Shown here: one piece after another, positions 48,865 through 58,537 of the stretch | Layout: the number at the start of each line of letters is the position of its first letter | How positions within the stretch are numbered: position 1 is the stretch's first letter | From: Ophiura sarsii | Lineage: Eukaryota; Echinodermata; Ophiuroidea; Amphilepidida; Ophiuridae | NCBI GenBank assembly: GCA_035610835.1 | Contig: CM069447.1 | Location: 24,830,161-24,894,160, forward strand | Direction of reading: 5' to 3' | DNA length: 64,000 nt | Notes under the pieces: generated by a model | The model's input: the letters and a program-made list of their open reading frames with translations, nothing else | Databases searched by the model: none | Told to the model about the DNA's origin: nothing | Program-made: the position numbers and the translations under genes

Positions 48865-49350
48865 TTAAGTTGCATAAAATGGTACCTGCATTTGAGCGCC
48901 TTGAGGGACCAGCACCTCTACCTCTACAAATAAACCAGATGACCTCAAAATTATATAAGACTCTCTGGATGTAGGCCCCGCTAGGTTGTGACGTAGGCCC
49001 CCTCCTCTGTTGAGAGTTGGCTCCTCTCGCTTCACATAAACCGCTTCCTTAACCCCTCTTTCGAACCACCGCGATTCTCGGTCCAAGATCAGAACCTCCT
49101 TATTGTCAAATGTGTGATGGGTGCTGTTGAGATGAGTGTACACGGCCGAGTCTCCGCAGCCAGAGCTTGGTCGTCTGTGCTGGTACATGCGTTTAGCCAG
49201 AGTTTGTTTTGTTTCGCCTATGTACATATCCTCACAGTCCTTGTCCTTACATTGCATGAAAGCCACTAGAACATCAGTCGGCCTGACGATACATCCGGGA
49301 TAGGATGTGAAACAGTCACCAAACAATCAAAGTAAGTCCAGTTGAATAGA
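48865..49350 (-). mobile_element. Penelope-like element fragment 2 (GIY-YIG domain)
   Basis: The minus-strand frame from 49326 to 48865 is open for 153 codons. It reads CKDKDCEDMYIGETKQTLAK, then RMYQHRRPSSGCGDSAVYTH, WFERGVKEAVYVKREEPTLN and GGGLRHNLAGPTSRESY. The C-x(4)-C pair, YIG, the K-R-x-x-x-H stretch, and the E-x-x-W-x-x-R-G-x-x-E-A segment are those of GIY-YIG domains at the end of Penelope-like polyproteins. It is clearly different from fragment 1, so it is another family. The RT part is absent. It lies antisense in the intron between EGF2 and EGF3 of module A. Confidence 0.78.
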
Positions 49351-49440
49351 TTATAGACATTTTTTGATTGATTTTCACTACCTGGATGACTGACAACATT
49401 CATAAATACATTACCATTTGGTATCATCATGTGTCTACAG

Positions 49441-49578
49441 CTTGCCCACAAGATACTTATGGAGCCAATTGTCAGTCAGAATGTCATTGTAATGGAGGTA
49501 TTTCGTGTTTACCAGACACAGGGGAATGTAGTGACGGGCGATGTCGTCCAGGCTGGTATGGAGTCAACTGTCAAGAAA
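49441..49578 (+). CDS. Tie-like receptor exon: EGF-like domain 3, module A
   Basis: The acceptor GTGTCTACAG ends at 49440 and the donor GTAAGT starts at 49579. The exon is 138 nt, phase 1 to 1. It encodes ACPQDTYGANCQSECHCNGG, then ISCLPDTGECSDGRCRPGW and YGVNCQE. This corresponds to Tie2 EGF3, which also starts A-C-x-x-x-x-YG and ends G-W-x-G-x-x-C. It is the single-copy counterpart of the amplified EGF3 array at 53128-54366. The next exon downstream is another Ig1 (50370), where a vertebrate Tie would have its third Ig. The splice phase allows this unusual joining. Confidence 0.83.
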
Positions 49579-49807
49579 GTAAGTCATCATTTACATTGCT
49601 TGTTGGCAATACATTCGTGCAGATACGGTTATCATGATGTCTTCGTCAGTTTTGTACATCATGAATAAATGTATAGCTATCATGATTGACTGCATCTCAT
49701 CTTTGAAAATCTCTAACAGGGATTCAATGTCTATTTGGAGACAAACAAATGTGTCTTATTCTTTAATCGTTTTCACGCATTATATAGCTTCACGCCCGAC
49801 ATAGTCA

Positions 49808-49915
49808 ATGGAACGCTGGCTCGTTCCATTCAATTCCTATTAATTGTATATAATATCTTAATCTAAATGGAACGATGGCTCGTTCAATTCATTTCCTATT
49901 ATTTGTATGTATAAT
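49808..49915 (+). repeat. 58-bp tandem duplication
   Basis: AATGGAACGCTGGCTCGTTC and AATGGAACGATGGCTCGTTC, each followed by ATTCA-TTCCTATTA, lie 58 bp apart. Intronic. Confidence 0.75.
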
Positions 49916-50369
49916 GTCATTATTTGTTTTTGATTGTTTACATTTCAATGGAAACGTCTACATCTTATCTGCGAATATTACTACATGATAAAGAGAAAGG
50001 TAAACACCAAATAATTTATATTTAGAGTCCATAAAATACGACACACTACAGTACACTTCATAACTTTTAAGTTTGAAATTAAGATACACATAATGTGTGT
50101 CCTTCGACCTCAATAAAATCAAAACAAAAAAACAACCTAAATCCAATAGTATTGATGTTTGTCGGTGATTATTACGTGTGGATTAAAAACAATTATATTT
50201 ATAGTTTTAGAGTATTTATTGGTCACGAGGAAAAAATGCTTGAATTACAAATTCAACTATGAGAATAAATCCGCATTCACTGTACAAACATAGCTATAAC
50301 GATCTTTGTGTTGTGTGAAGGATCAATACATTGCTTTAAATGATTACAATATCTTTAAATTATCTTCAG

Positions 50370-50690
50370 GTATCATTGACATGACGTGCTTCGTCTCAAG
50401 ATCTACCGTTTCCTCTACTGGCGATGACGACACGCTAATACTGGGTGGGTACAAAAGCGGCGCGGACACGGATATTGAAGTCACCTTCGGAAGACCGACC
50501 TTTACAGGAACAGGGACTGGATTACCTTATGGATCAACGGAGAAGAACCACTACTATGGTCAGCATGTTGCTGAGCTTTTGGAGTTACCAGCGTCCGCGG
50601 GAAAACAGAGAATTGGAGCATTCCTTTGCCAAACCACTAAATATGGAACGACAGAAAGAATTATTGCCACCATTTTGTCATCGACCAATA
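50370..50690 (+). CDS. Tie-like receptor exon: Ig-like domain 1, module B
   Basis: The acceptor TTATCTTCAG overlaps the start (AG at 50368-50369) and the donor GTAAGT is at 50691. The exon is 321 nt, phase 1 to 1. It reads IIDMTCFVSRSTVSSTGDDD, then KSGADTDIEVTFGRPTFTG and KQRIGAFLCQTTK. It aligns over its whole length with the module A Ig1, keeping the TGTG-GLP turn, the paired cysteines and the IGAF-C motif. Identity looks moderate, roughly 35-40% by eye, so the duplication is old. No signal-peptide exon lies between this exon and the previous EGF3, which favours one transcript. Confidence 0.83.
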
Positions 50691-51021
50691 GTAAGTTAAA
50701 TAAATATTCTCGCAATATCATAAGTGATTGATTATCATCTTTGGATCCAAGCATTCCAAACAAATGAACATCTGTATATACAGTTGAAGTTTGAAGAAAA
50801 TTATGTTATATGTGTTTGAAAAAATCTAAATTGAAATTGGGATGTTATGTACCAATATTGTTCAGTGGTCAAAAACGTAATTTGCCAAGTAATAATCATG
50901 CTTATAATTATACAGCAACAGCTCCAAATTTAAATGTGCTCATGGGCGGTGTTGCGTAATACAAACCTTTTTGTTGAACGGGGTCTTAAAATATTACAGT
51001 ATGATTTTTTTTTCAATTCAG

Positions 51022-51267
51022 GGTACGCGACTCCAAATCGAATTTCGATTACTGCTAGTGTGGGAGAGAATGTGACCTTATCTGTGACAACAACAGCCAA
51101 TATCGAGCCTGAGAGACTCAGGTGGAGGAAAAAAGACCTGGCCCCGATGTGGTTTGGGGAGAAGAGTCATACCATTACTAATGTTGCCGTAGATGATGCG
51201 GGTGTCTATGAATGTCATACGGAAGACCGCAATGGTAACCATGCAATTATGCAATTAATTGTCAGAG
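51022..51267 (+). CDS. Tie-like receptor exon: Ig-like domain 2, module B
   Basis: The acceptor AATTCAG precedes the exon and the donor GTATGT is at 51268. It is 246 nt, phase 1 to 1. It encodes YATPNRISITASVGENVTLS, RLRWRKKDLAPMWFGEKS and then DDAGVYECHTEDRNGNHAIM, ending QLIVRG. The D-x-G-x-Y-x-C motif and the core tryptophan are the standard Ig features. Length and ending match the module A copy. It sits 331 bp after Ig1, a compact spacing close to that in module A. Confidence 0.84.
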
Positions 51268-51635
51268 GTATGTGTTTTAGGATTCGAAACATTTGTACTG
51301 TTAGATTTCAGAAGAGAGGTGTCGTAATACCCAACTGTTATGTAATAACTTTAGCGTGAAAGAAGTATTATACTGCGTATCAGCTATTAAAACATACTGC
51401 AAAGAATACGGTAGTCTGTTGCTTTTATTTGGGATATTTGCTCACTTCGGATGTGGGTCTGAAGGAAATGATAAGGTCCCTTTTATGTTAACTGTTATAT
51501 GTTAACTGCTTCCATTCCGTTCATAATTACTGATGAACTGATGAACCATGCAGAGAGAAGTCATTTTCCTGATTCAGAGTGTTATAGGTATGAAAATAAT
51601 CACATAGATATCCTTATTCCTATAACTTTTGTCAG

Positions 51636-51770
51636 CTTGTCCAACTGGAAGATGGGGACGACCATCCTGTAGTCGTACATGTCCTTCGTGCTCTAACGGT
51701 GGGGTTTGTGATGATCGATCAGGTCTTTGTGTGTGCGCGCCTGGATTCAGTGGGACGCTATGCAAATCAG
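51636..51770 (+). CDS. Tie-like receptor exon: EGF-like domain 1, module B
   Basis: The acceptor TTTTGTCAG ends at 51635 and the donor GTAAAC starts at 51771. The exon is 135 nt, phase 1 to 1, the same as in module A. It encodes ACPTGRWGRPSCSRTCPSC, then SNGGVCDDRSGLCVCAPGF and SGTLCKSG. All EGF cysteines are present. It is close to module A EGF1 in the C-terminal half (NGG-CD-RSG-CVCAPGFSG), making it the best conserved pair of domains between the two modules. Confidence 0.85.
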
Positions 51771-52226
51771 GTAAACCAATCCTACATGTAGGTAGATATT
51801 TATAAACTATATACAACTAATACAAACAGTCCCTGACCAGGTGCTTTGATGTTTAATTCAAATCAATAAACGTTACCAACCGTCTGAGATATACATTTAA
51901 TAACTATAAAGTGCCTGGATTAAATGTCATGTTGTCTACCCTACATGTATCTCTATTTTAAATCACCTCTTTCAAAACAAATGTAATTGTGACCGGTAAA
52001 ACCAATAAAACACATGTGCCAGCAATGGTTGCAGCCTATCTATCACTATTGGCATGTTTAGAAATGTCTCAGTTCCTATCAAGTTTAGATTTATGATTAC
52101 TGCTCGATGGAATCCTTGTCTATACACGTATAATAAATCAGATATTGACATTGTTGGCTGCGCCAACTCGTTCAATAAGTATATTATTTATTATCCTGTA
52201 ATGTCTAAAAATCTTGTTATTAACAG

Positions 52227-52388
52227 TTCATGGAAGTAACAGGTGGGGTCAAGATGGACAGCTGACGTGTTCACTTTTGAATGGCAATGATCCTCATAGT
52301 CCCGCATGTCGAGGTCGTCTGTTCTGTCTTCCTCACCCATATGGATGCACATGCGCAGCAGGATTTCATGGAATAGATTGTGACCAAA
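52227..52388 (+). CDS. Tie-like receptor exon: EGF-like domain 2, module B
   Basis: The acceptor TATTAACAG ends at 52226. The donor GTGGGT at 52389 is weaker than the others. The exon is 162 nt, phase 1 to 1. It reads HGSNRWGQDGQLTCSLLNGN, then ACRGRLFCLPHPYGCTCAAG and FHGIDCDQ. RLFCLPHPYGCTC is nearly the same as the corresponding stretch of Tie2, and is the strongest single piece of evidence for the Tie assignment. A TTAA-type MITE begins at 52400, only 11 bp after the exon end, so the donor region has been invaded. Confidence 0.86.
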
Positions 52389-52399
52389 GTGGGTATTCA

Positions 52400-52648
52400 T
52401 TAACACTTTCCACGCGGCAGTCATCTGCAGACAACATTCCAAAATGTCACAAAATATTTCAATAATGTCAAAATAATTGAATTTCATTACCATAACTGGA
52501 ATCACCATGAGAAATGCATTAACATAAGGACAAACATACCTAGTATCGATTCAGTAATCGTTGAGATAGACCTTGAAAGTTGGGAAATATTTGTGAAAGA
52601 ATATGTTTTGTGTAATATGGTAAACCAAAAGCCGCGTTGAAAGTGTAA
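52400..52648 (-). mobile_element. TTAA-type MITE, copy 6, next to a receptor exon
   Basis: The 249-bp copy starts TTAACACTTTCCACGCGGC and ends GCGTTGAAAGTGTAA, reversed relative to copy 4. It begins 11 bp after the end of the EGF2 exon of module B, so it lies within the donor region of that intron. Confidence 0.84.
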
Positions 52649-53127
52649 GATAGTAGGAGTTACGAATAATGTTAAGGATAGGTATAGGGTCATGGTTTTG
52701 GTTGGGTAAAGAGTCGACAAGAAGTTTAAAGTGTTTTTTCTTTTAAGCTTTCGAGAGGATTAGTTCTGACTAGTCCAGTCCAAAGTCGTATAAGCAAAAC
52801 ATGTGTAAGTATCTTTGGAAGCTGATGTGAACTTGAGCAGGATTGACAATAATTCATTGATGGCTTGTTAAACAATAAGACCGTTAATGATTATAATGAT
52901 TTATCGGAAATAGAGAGCACCACATGTATTAGTGTCAGAGTTAACTTTTATTGAATGCTAAATATCGTACTTAATATATGACATGAAGTAATGATCCGTA
53001 TTAGTAACTGTTTACAATTCGAACGTTATACAGCGGTGATATAAACGTGTTACTGCCTCTTAAACTTTGCTTGTCATGTTTATTGAGCATCTATCTTTCA
53101 AAATTCTATCAAAACTATAACATTCAG

Positions 53128-53262
53128 ACTGCAGAGATGGAACTTACGGAGCCAACTGTCTATCAGAGTGTCGTTGTGATGAGGGCGTGTATTGTCTGCC
53201 AGACACAGGAGAATGTAGTGATGGGCGATGTCGTCCAGGCTGGTATGGAGTCAACTGTCAAG
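53128..53262 (+). CDS. Tie-like receptor exon: EGF-like domain 3, module B (first unit of an EGF array)
   Basis: The acceptor AACATTCAG ends at 53127. The frame runs CRDGTYGANCLSECRCDEGV, then YCLPDTGECSDGRCRPGWYG and VNCQ. Ending at the donor GTAGGT (53263) gives 135 nt, phase 1 to 1, close to the 138-nt module A exon and in frame with FN3-1 at 56919. The frame stays open through a second unit but meets a TGA at 53382-53384, because an extra T in the third unit shifts it. The donor after unit 1, or the GTTAGG after unit 2, is therefore the likely functional end. Confidence 0.72.
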
Positions 53263-54366
53263 GTAGGTGTCATTGTGCTGAGGGCGTGTCTTTTCTGCCA
53301 GATACGAGAGAATGTAGTAGTGATGGGCGATGTCGTCCAGGCTGGTATGGAGTCAACTGTCAGGTTAGGTGTCATTTGGGCTGAGGATGTGTCTTGTCTG
53401 CCAGACACAGGAACATGTAGTGATGGATGATGTCGTCCAGACTGGTATTGAGGCAACTGTCAAGGAAGGTGTCATTGTGCTGAGGATGTGTCTTGTCTGC
53501 CAGATACAGGGAAATGTAGTAGTGATGGGCGATGTCGTCCAGGCTGGTATGGAGTCAACTGTCAAGGCAGGTGTCGATGTGCTGAGGGCGTGTCTTGTCT
53601 GCCAGACACAGGAAAATGTAGTAGCGATGGGCGATTTCGTCCAGGCTGGTATGGAGTCAACTGGCAGGGTAGGTGTCATTGGGCTGAGGATGTGTCTTTT
53701 CTGCCAGACACAGGACAATGTAGCGATGGGTGATGTCGTCCAGACTGGTGTTGAGTCAACTGTCAAGGTAGGTGTCATTGTGCTGAGGATGTGTCTTGTC
53801 TGCCAGACACAGGAAAATGTAGTAGTGAATGGCGATGTCGTTCAGGCTGGTATGGAGTCAACTATCAAACTATCAAGGTAGGTGTCGATGTGCTGAGGGC
53901 GTGTCTTGTCTGCCAGACACAGGGGAATGTAGTGATGGGCGATGTCGTCCAGGCTGGTATGGAGTCAACTGTCAGGGTAGGTGTCATTGGGCTGAGGATG
54001 TATCTTGTCTGCCAGACACAGGAAAATGTAGTGATGGGTGATGTCGTCCAGTCTGGTATGGAGTCAACTATCAAGGTATAGTGCTGGGGCGTGTCTTGTC
54101 TGCCAGACACAGGAGAATGCAGTGATAGGCGATGTCGTTCAGGCTGGTATGGAGTTAACTATCAAAGTAGGTGTCGATGTGCTGAGGGCTTGTCTTGTCT
54201 GCCAGACACAGGGGAATGTAGTGATGGGCGATGTCGTCCAGGCTGGTATGAAGTCAACTGTCAAGGTAGGTGTCGTTGTGTTGAGGGCGTGTCTTGTCTG
54301 CCAGACACGGGGAATGTTGTAGTGATGGGCGATGTCGTCCAGGCTGGTATGGAGTCAACTGTCAAG
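53263..54366 (+). repeat. Tandem array of about 11 further EGF3-like units, decayed
   Basis: After the EGF3 exon the same ~100-bp unit is repeated head to tail, and I count 12 unit ends of the form GTCAACTGTCAAG in total. Each unit encodes a half-size EGF (G-R-C-H-C-A-E-G ... CLPDTG-CSDGRCRPGWYGVNC). The coding frame changes along the array, with open segments in frame at 53187, 53488, 53829 and 54091. TGA stops at 53384, 53733 and 54041 break the reading; the latter two come from GGGTGATGTCG instead of GGGCGATGTCG. The last unit has a one-base loss. Continuous translation is not possible, so the array is either intronic debris or a source of occasional alternative exons. Confidence 0.85.
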
Positions 54367-55059
54367 GTATCGAAATGATTGACTTCGAAAGTCTTTGAAC
54401 AGCTCAATATGTAAGACGTATTTGAATTTATAGAAACGTGCATCTTTAAATTATGTAAAGTCTTGTTTGTCATATTCTTTTAATTTCATGCAATTACTAG
54501 TACTTTCAAGGAAGTATATGCATAACGTTGTAAGTCAACCTTGTTCACCATGTTAGTTAATGACGCATGTACTTTCTTAGTCCTGCGTCATAAAGCTCAA
54601 TTGTACGAAACATAGTTTAATATTCTTTTCAACGTACTTAAGAATAGTTCAAGGGTCCCTATTAAGCATTTGGTGTACACTTAAAACGAACAGATTCTCA
54701 ACTTTAATGAAATAGTGCCCTGGTTGAGTCTTTTTGACTGTTGATCCTGATGATCATAACCCCAAAAGACTTGTGATAGTTAGGGAACTGTATTTGATAG
54801 AGATGTGAGTATAATGTAATAGATAATGATAATTCTTGATTATTACAAGTTGTTCCTTTCATTCTGTAGATGAATGTGATAAAAGTGTTTTGTTTGTATC
54901 TTGTTAATACTAATTTGCGTTTATGTTTGCTGTTTTCACGGTGATATTTCACGGCAACATCTATCTGCATCTATGACTCTACCGATTATTAACATCTAGA
55001 ACGGTGTCCGTACCAAGGTGGGTATTAGTATTTTTACAGAGATATTGAATTAGGCCTAC

Positions 55060-56572
55060 AGTATGGTGTACTAAACGCCGGTAACACACACACAAGTAAT
55101 TGTATACACAAGTTAATTTATTACGCACATAAGTGAGTTTATTACGCACACAAGTTAATTTATTACGCACACACCCCAACTTATTACGCACACAAATGAA
55201 TTTATTTCGCACATAAGTGAATTTATTACGCACACAAGTAAATTTGTTAGGGTATGGATTATTCTTCCAAGTATCAAGTACCAAGTATTAAGTGCCAAGT
55301 ACCAAGCACCAAGTACCAAAGGTTAGGGTTAGTGGGTTAGGGTTAGTGGGTTAGGGTTAGTGGGTTAGGGTTAGTGGGTTAGGGTTAGTGGGTTAGGGTT
55401 AGTGGGTTAGGGTTAGTGGGTTAGGGTTAGTGGGTTAGGGTTAGTGGGTTAGGGTTAGGGTTCGAGGTTATGGGTTATGGGATAGGGGTTAGTGGTTATT
55501 GGTTAATGGTTATTGGTTAAAGGTATTATGTTCCGATTACCTTTTTTGGGGGCTATAATTTTTTTTCACGATTATTTAAGAAACCCCATATTTTTCTCAT
55601 CATGTCTGTAGAATCTTAGGGGCCAGAAATGTTCCATTTAGAAGTTAATGGCTAAAATGTGGTGAATTACTGCAAAATGTGGTTAACCATCAGCCAGTTT
55701 GTGTTCTACTAAATGGGCAAAATTCTTGTGATTTGGTGTTTGTTTAAGGGTTAGCGGTTAGGGGTTGGGGTTAGGGTTAGGAGTTGGGTGTAGAAGATAG
55801 GAGTTAAGAGTTGGGTTCCGGATGAGGTTTGATTGGGTTAGGGTTGGGTTGGGTTTGCGGATGGGGTTAGAGGTTAGGGGTTGGGGTCGGGGTTGGGAAA
55901 GAGGGTTAGAGGTTAGGATTAGGGTATTAAGCTTGATGACAGTGTTGGTGTCGGTATCGATGTCAATGTCAGTGTCGACGTCGTTGTCGATGTTGTACAT
56001 GTAGACGAAAACGGTATCAATGTTGGTGTCAATGTCGATGTCGGAGTTCTAGTCGAAAACGGTGTCAATGTTGGTTTCAATGTCGATGTCGGTGTAGATA
56101 TCGGTATCGGGGGCAATGTCGGTGTCAGGTGTCAATGTTGATGTCAATGTCGGGGTCGATGTCAATGTCGGGGTCGATGTTGGTGTCGAACCCCAGCGCC
56201 CAACACCCAAACCCCAACCCCAATCCCCACCCCAACCCCTAACCCCCATCCCCAACTTCCAAGCCCTAGCCGTAATCCCAATCCCTAAACCCAACCCTCT
56301 AACCCAAACCCTAACCCTAACCCTAACACACTAACCCTAACTCTTGGTTCTTGGTATCCATACCCTAATATTAATGTTACTTCTGTGCGTAATTAATTCA
56401 CTTGTGTACGTAATACATTTACTTGTGTGTGTAATAATTTCACTTGTGTACGTATAATAAATCGCTTTTGTGTGTAGTAAATTCACTTGTGTCCGTAATA
56501 AATTCACTTGTATGCGTAAACTGGCTTGTGTATGTGTTGGCGGCTTAAGTACACCGTACTATAATCATCTGC
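55060..56572. repeat. Foldback element carrying telomere-like and other minisatellites
   Basis: The outer ends AGTATGGTGTACTAAACGCC and the inverse GGCGGCTTAAGTACACCGTACT enclose ~17-bp repeats (TTTATTACGCACACAAG, 55110-55250) on the left and their inverse (ACTTGTGTACGTAATAAATT type, 56380-56530) on the right. Inside lie GGGTTAGGGTTAGT repeats (55323-55465), degenerate GTTAGGG words (55740-55925), GTCGATGTC-type repeats (55935-56190), then CCCTAACC repeats (56205-56340). It also contains a dispersed 220-bp repeat (55524-55742). It lies in the intron before FN3-1. Confidence 0.82.
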
Positions 56573-56918
56573 TCAACTCAATACATTATACGTTTATGAA
56601 CATGGTGAAAGACCAGAACATCATTTAATCCGATTCAAATACATAATGCAAAGAAAGGAAAATTATCTATTTAACCAAGTATAGCCGCTGGAATAGACTG
56701 GCTGGACTGCATCGGTCCCGTCATTCCACAGGATGCGCACAGAGGAAAAGAGTTCACGGAAATTGTCCTACTCCTGTGACGCACAAATATTTTTCGTTTA
56801 AACACGTGATGCCCAAATGTTCGTTTATAATTACTTTTGTGTTTGTTGCAATTATTTAACTTGATATTATGCTATAAGGACTAGGATATTTGTTTTGATT
56901 TCTTTATGATAATTACAG

Positions 56919-57200
56919 AACCGGAGGCAGTTACTGGTTTGAACGTCCAGGTATCATCAACAGTCATTTCTGTTCGATGGGAACCAGAATTAGAGCCAGG
57001 TTCATGTTCATACTTCGTATTGAGCTATGACGTGTCCAATAACGTGGAACAATGTCAAGACAGACAGCATCAGGAACGAGTTTTAACATCAACCAATTTT
57101 GAAATCAGCGATCTACAATTTTTTTCCACATATGAAATAAGTGTCAAAATCAGACCCAATGGAGCAGTCAGCAGTGTTACAGTGACGACTGAACAAAGAG
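56919..57200 (+). CDS. Tie-like receptor exon: fibronectin type III domain 1
   Basis: The acceptor TAATTACAG ends at 56918 and the donor GTGAGT follows 57200. The exon is 282 nt, phase 1 to 1. It begins EPEAVTGLNVQVSSTVISVR with the B-strand tryptophan in RWEPE, and later has DLQFFSTYEISVKIRP, the L-x(6)-Y motif of FN3 domains. It ends in TVTTEQRG. In Tie receptors three FN3 domains connect the EGF region to the membrane. The upstream intron (53263 or 54367 to 56918) contains the foldback element with telomere-like repeats. Confidence 0.84.
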
Positions 57201-57614
57201 GTGAGTTGTGTATCGTCAATTATAGTTATGTAGTGTTCAGTTATGGCAATTATAGTATAACTAAATATATATAACTAAATATATATAAATAAGTTATGGT
57301 AAAACCGTTTTTGCCGCCACCATTACGCTCTTGATTAAATAGTATTGGTCAGACGACCTCCAATGATTTCCTTCGGTATACCCCACCTAGGATATCGGGT
57401 GGCGTACCATATTTTTGACAAACGCTTGTTCGATGGCCGTGGGTTTGGAAACCGATAGAAGGCCTCCGGTTGCTGGTATTGCAACTGATGGACACATTTA
57501 GTAGAATATTTGGAATATAATTGAACCAGATTTGATTATGTTGCTTGATAGAAAATGATATTGGTAGAATCATGCACACACGTCTTCAATTCGCAATTCT
57601 AGAACATTATCAAT

Positions 57615-57988
57615 TTAAAGGTATATTATGTGATCTTTCCAGGGAACGCCCTCAACATCGAAACAAAATAGAAAGCAGATTTTCTTGCAGATTTACATTT
57701 CTGATCATAAATCATGCATACATTCCAAGTTACAGGGCGATACGATTCTTAATTACTTCAAAATCATGGTTTTAGAGTGAAAATAAACGATTCCGACAGT
57801 TTATATTTTTCACTCTAAATTCACTCTAAAACCATGATTTTGAGGTAATTAGGAATCGTATCGCTCTGTAACTTGGAATGTATGTATGATTTATGATCGG
57901 AAATGTAAATCTGCAAGAAAATCTACTTTCTAAAAAAAATCATGAATAGAGGGCGCCCTCTGGAAAAGATCACATAATATGCCTTTAA
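57615..57988. mobile_element. TTAA-AGG type foldback MITE, 374 bp
   Basis: The element is nearly one long palindrome. TTAAAGGTATATTATGTGAT pairs with ATCACATAATATGCCTTTAA, and the arms pair almost to the centre (CTAAAACCATGATTTTGAG). It lies in the FN3-1/FN3-2 intron of the receptor gene. Confidence 0.85.
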
Positions 57989-58537
57989 CAAAATAATAAT
58001 GGTGAAATTAACTGGAATGCCCTAACTTCTAGATTAACAATAATCAATGTCATCTACAGCATTACTGGAATTATATATTTGTGAATACCAATGGTTTGGA
58101 AATAAACAAGAAAACAATAATGCTTGCAATTCATTTAATGCATAACTACTTCAGAAAATGGAAACATTAAACAAGTAACATCGCGACACAAGGTGGCGCT
58201 ATATATATAATGTTTAGTAGTACAGACAGCAGGGGTCGGAACGCGCAGCGCTATATATTATTTATTACATTGCATGAATTATTACCATATTCAACATACA
58301 ATGTGTCCATTAGGAGCAACGTTATGGGAAACACGAATACTGATAGTAAGTAGCAAGAGGATCTGTAGGATAAATCTTCTCTCTGCAAAATGTGTAATGA
58401 TATCATGCGATTCATTATCACCTCGCTAAAATCATAATGTTGATTCTCAAAACAATACATTACTTTTCAATTCATTTATAAGCTGGTATGTACTAATTTA
58501 GTCTCATTTCATATAAATAAACCCTATCTTTGTTAAC

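Noticed and set aside
53369..53881. 170-codon frame with repeats of CLVCQTQENVV-MGDVVQAGMESTVK
   Set aside because: It is the +1 shadow of the EGF array. The repeat unit is near a multiple of three, so other frames stay open. The EGF frame has the cysteine pattern and splice context.
53263..54366. CRISPR-like regular repeats
   Set aside because: The units are contiguous EGF-coding copies without spacers in a eukaryotic gene.
55323..55465. True chromosome-end telomere
   Set aside because: The repeats are internal, degenerate (GGGTTAGGGTTAGT), and mirrored by inverted copies 0.9 kb away, inside an intron.
55758..56334. Several Val/Asp- and Thr/Pro-rich frames on both strands
   Set aside because: Translations of GTCGATGTC and GGGTTAGG repeats in the foldback element.
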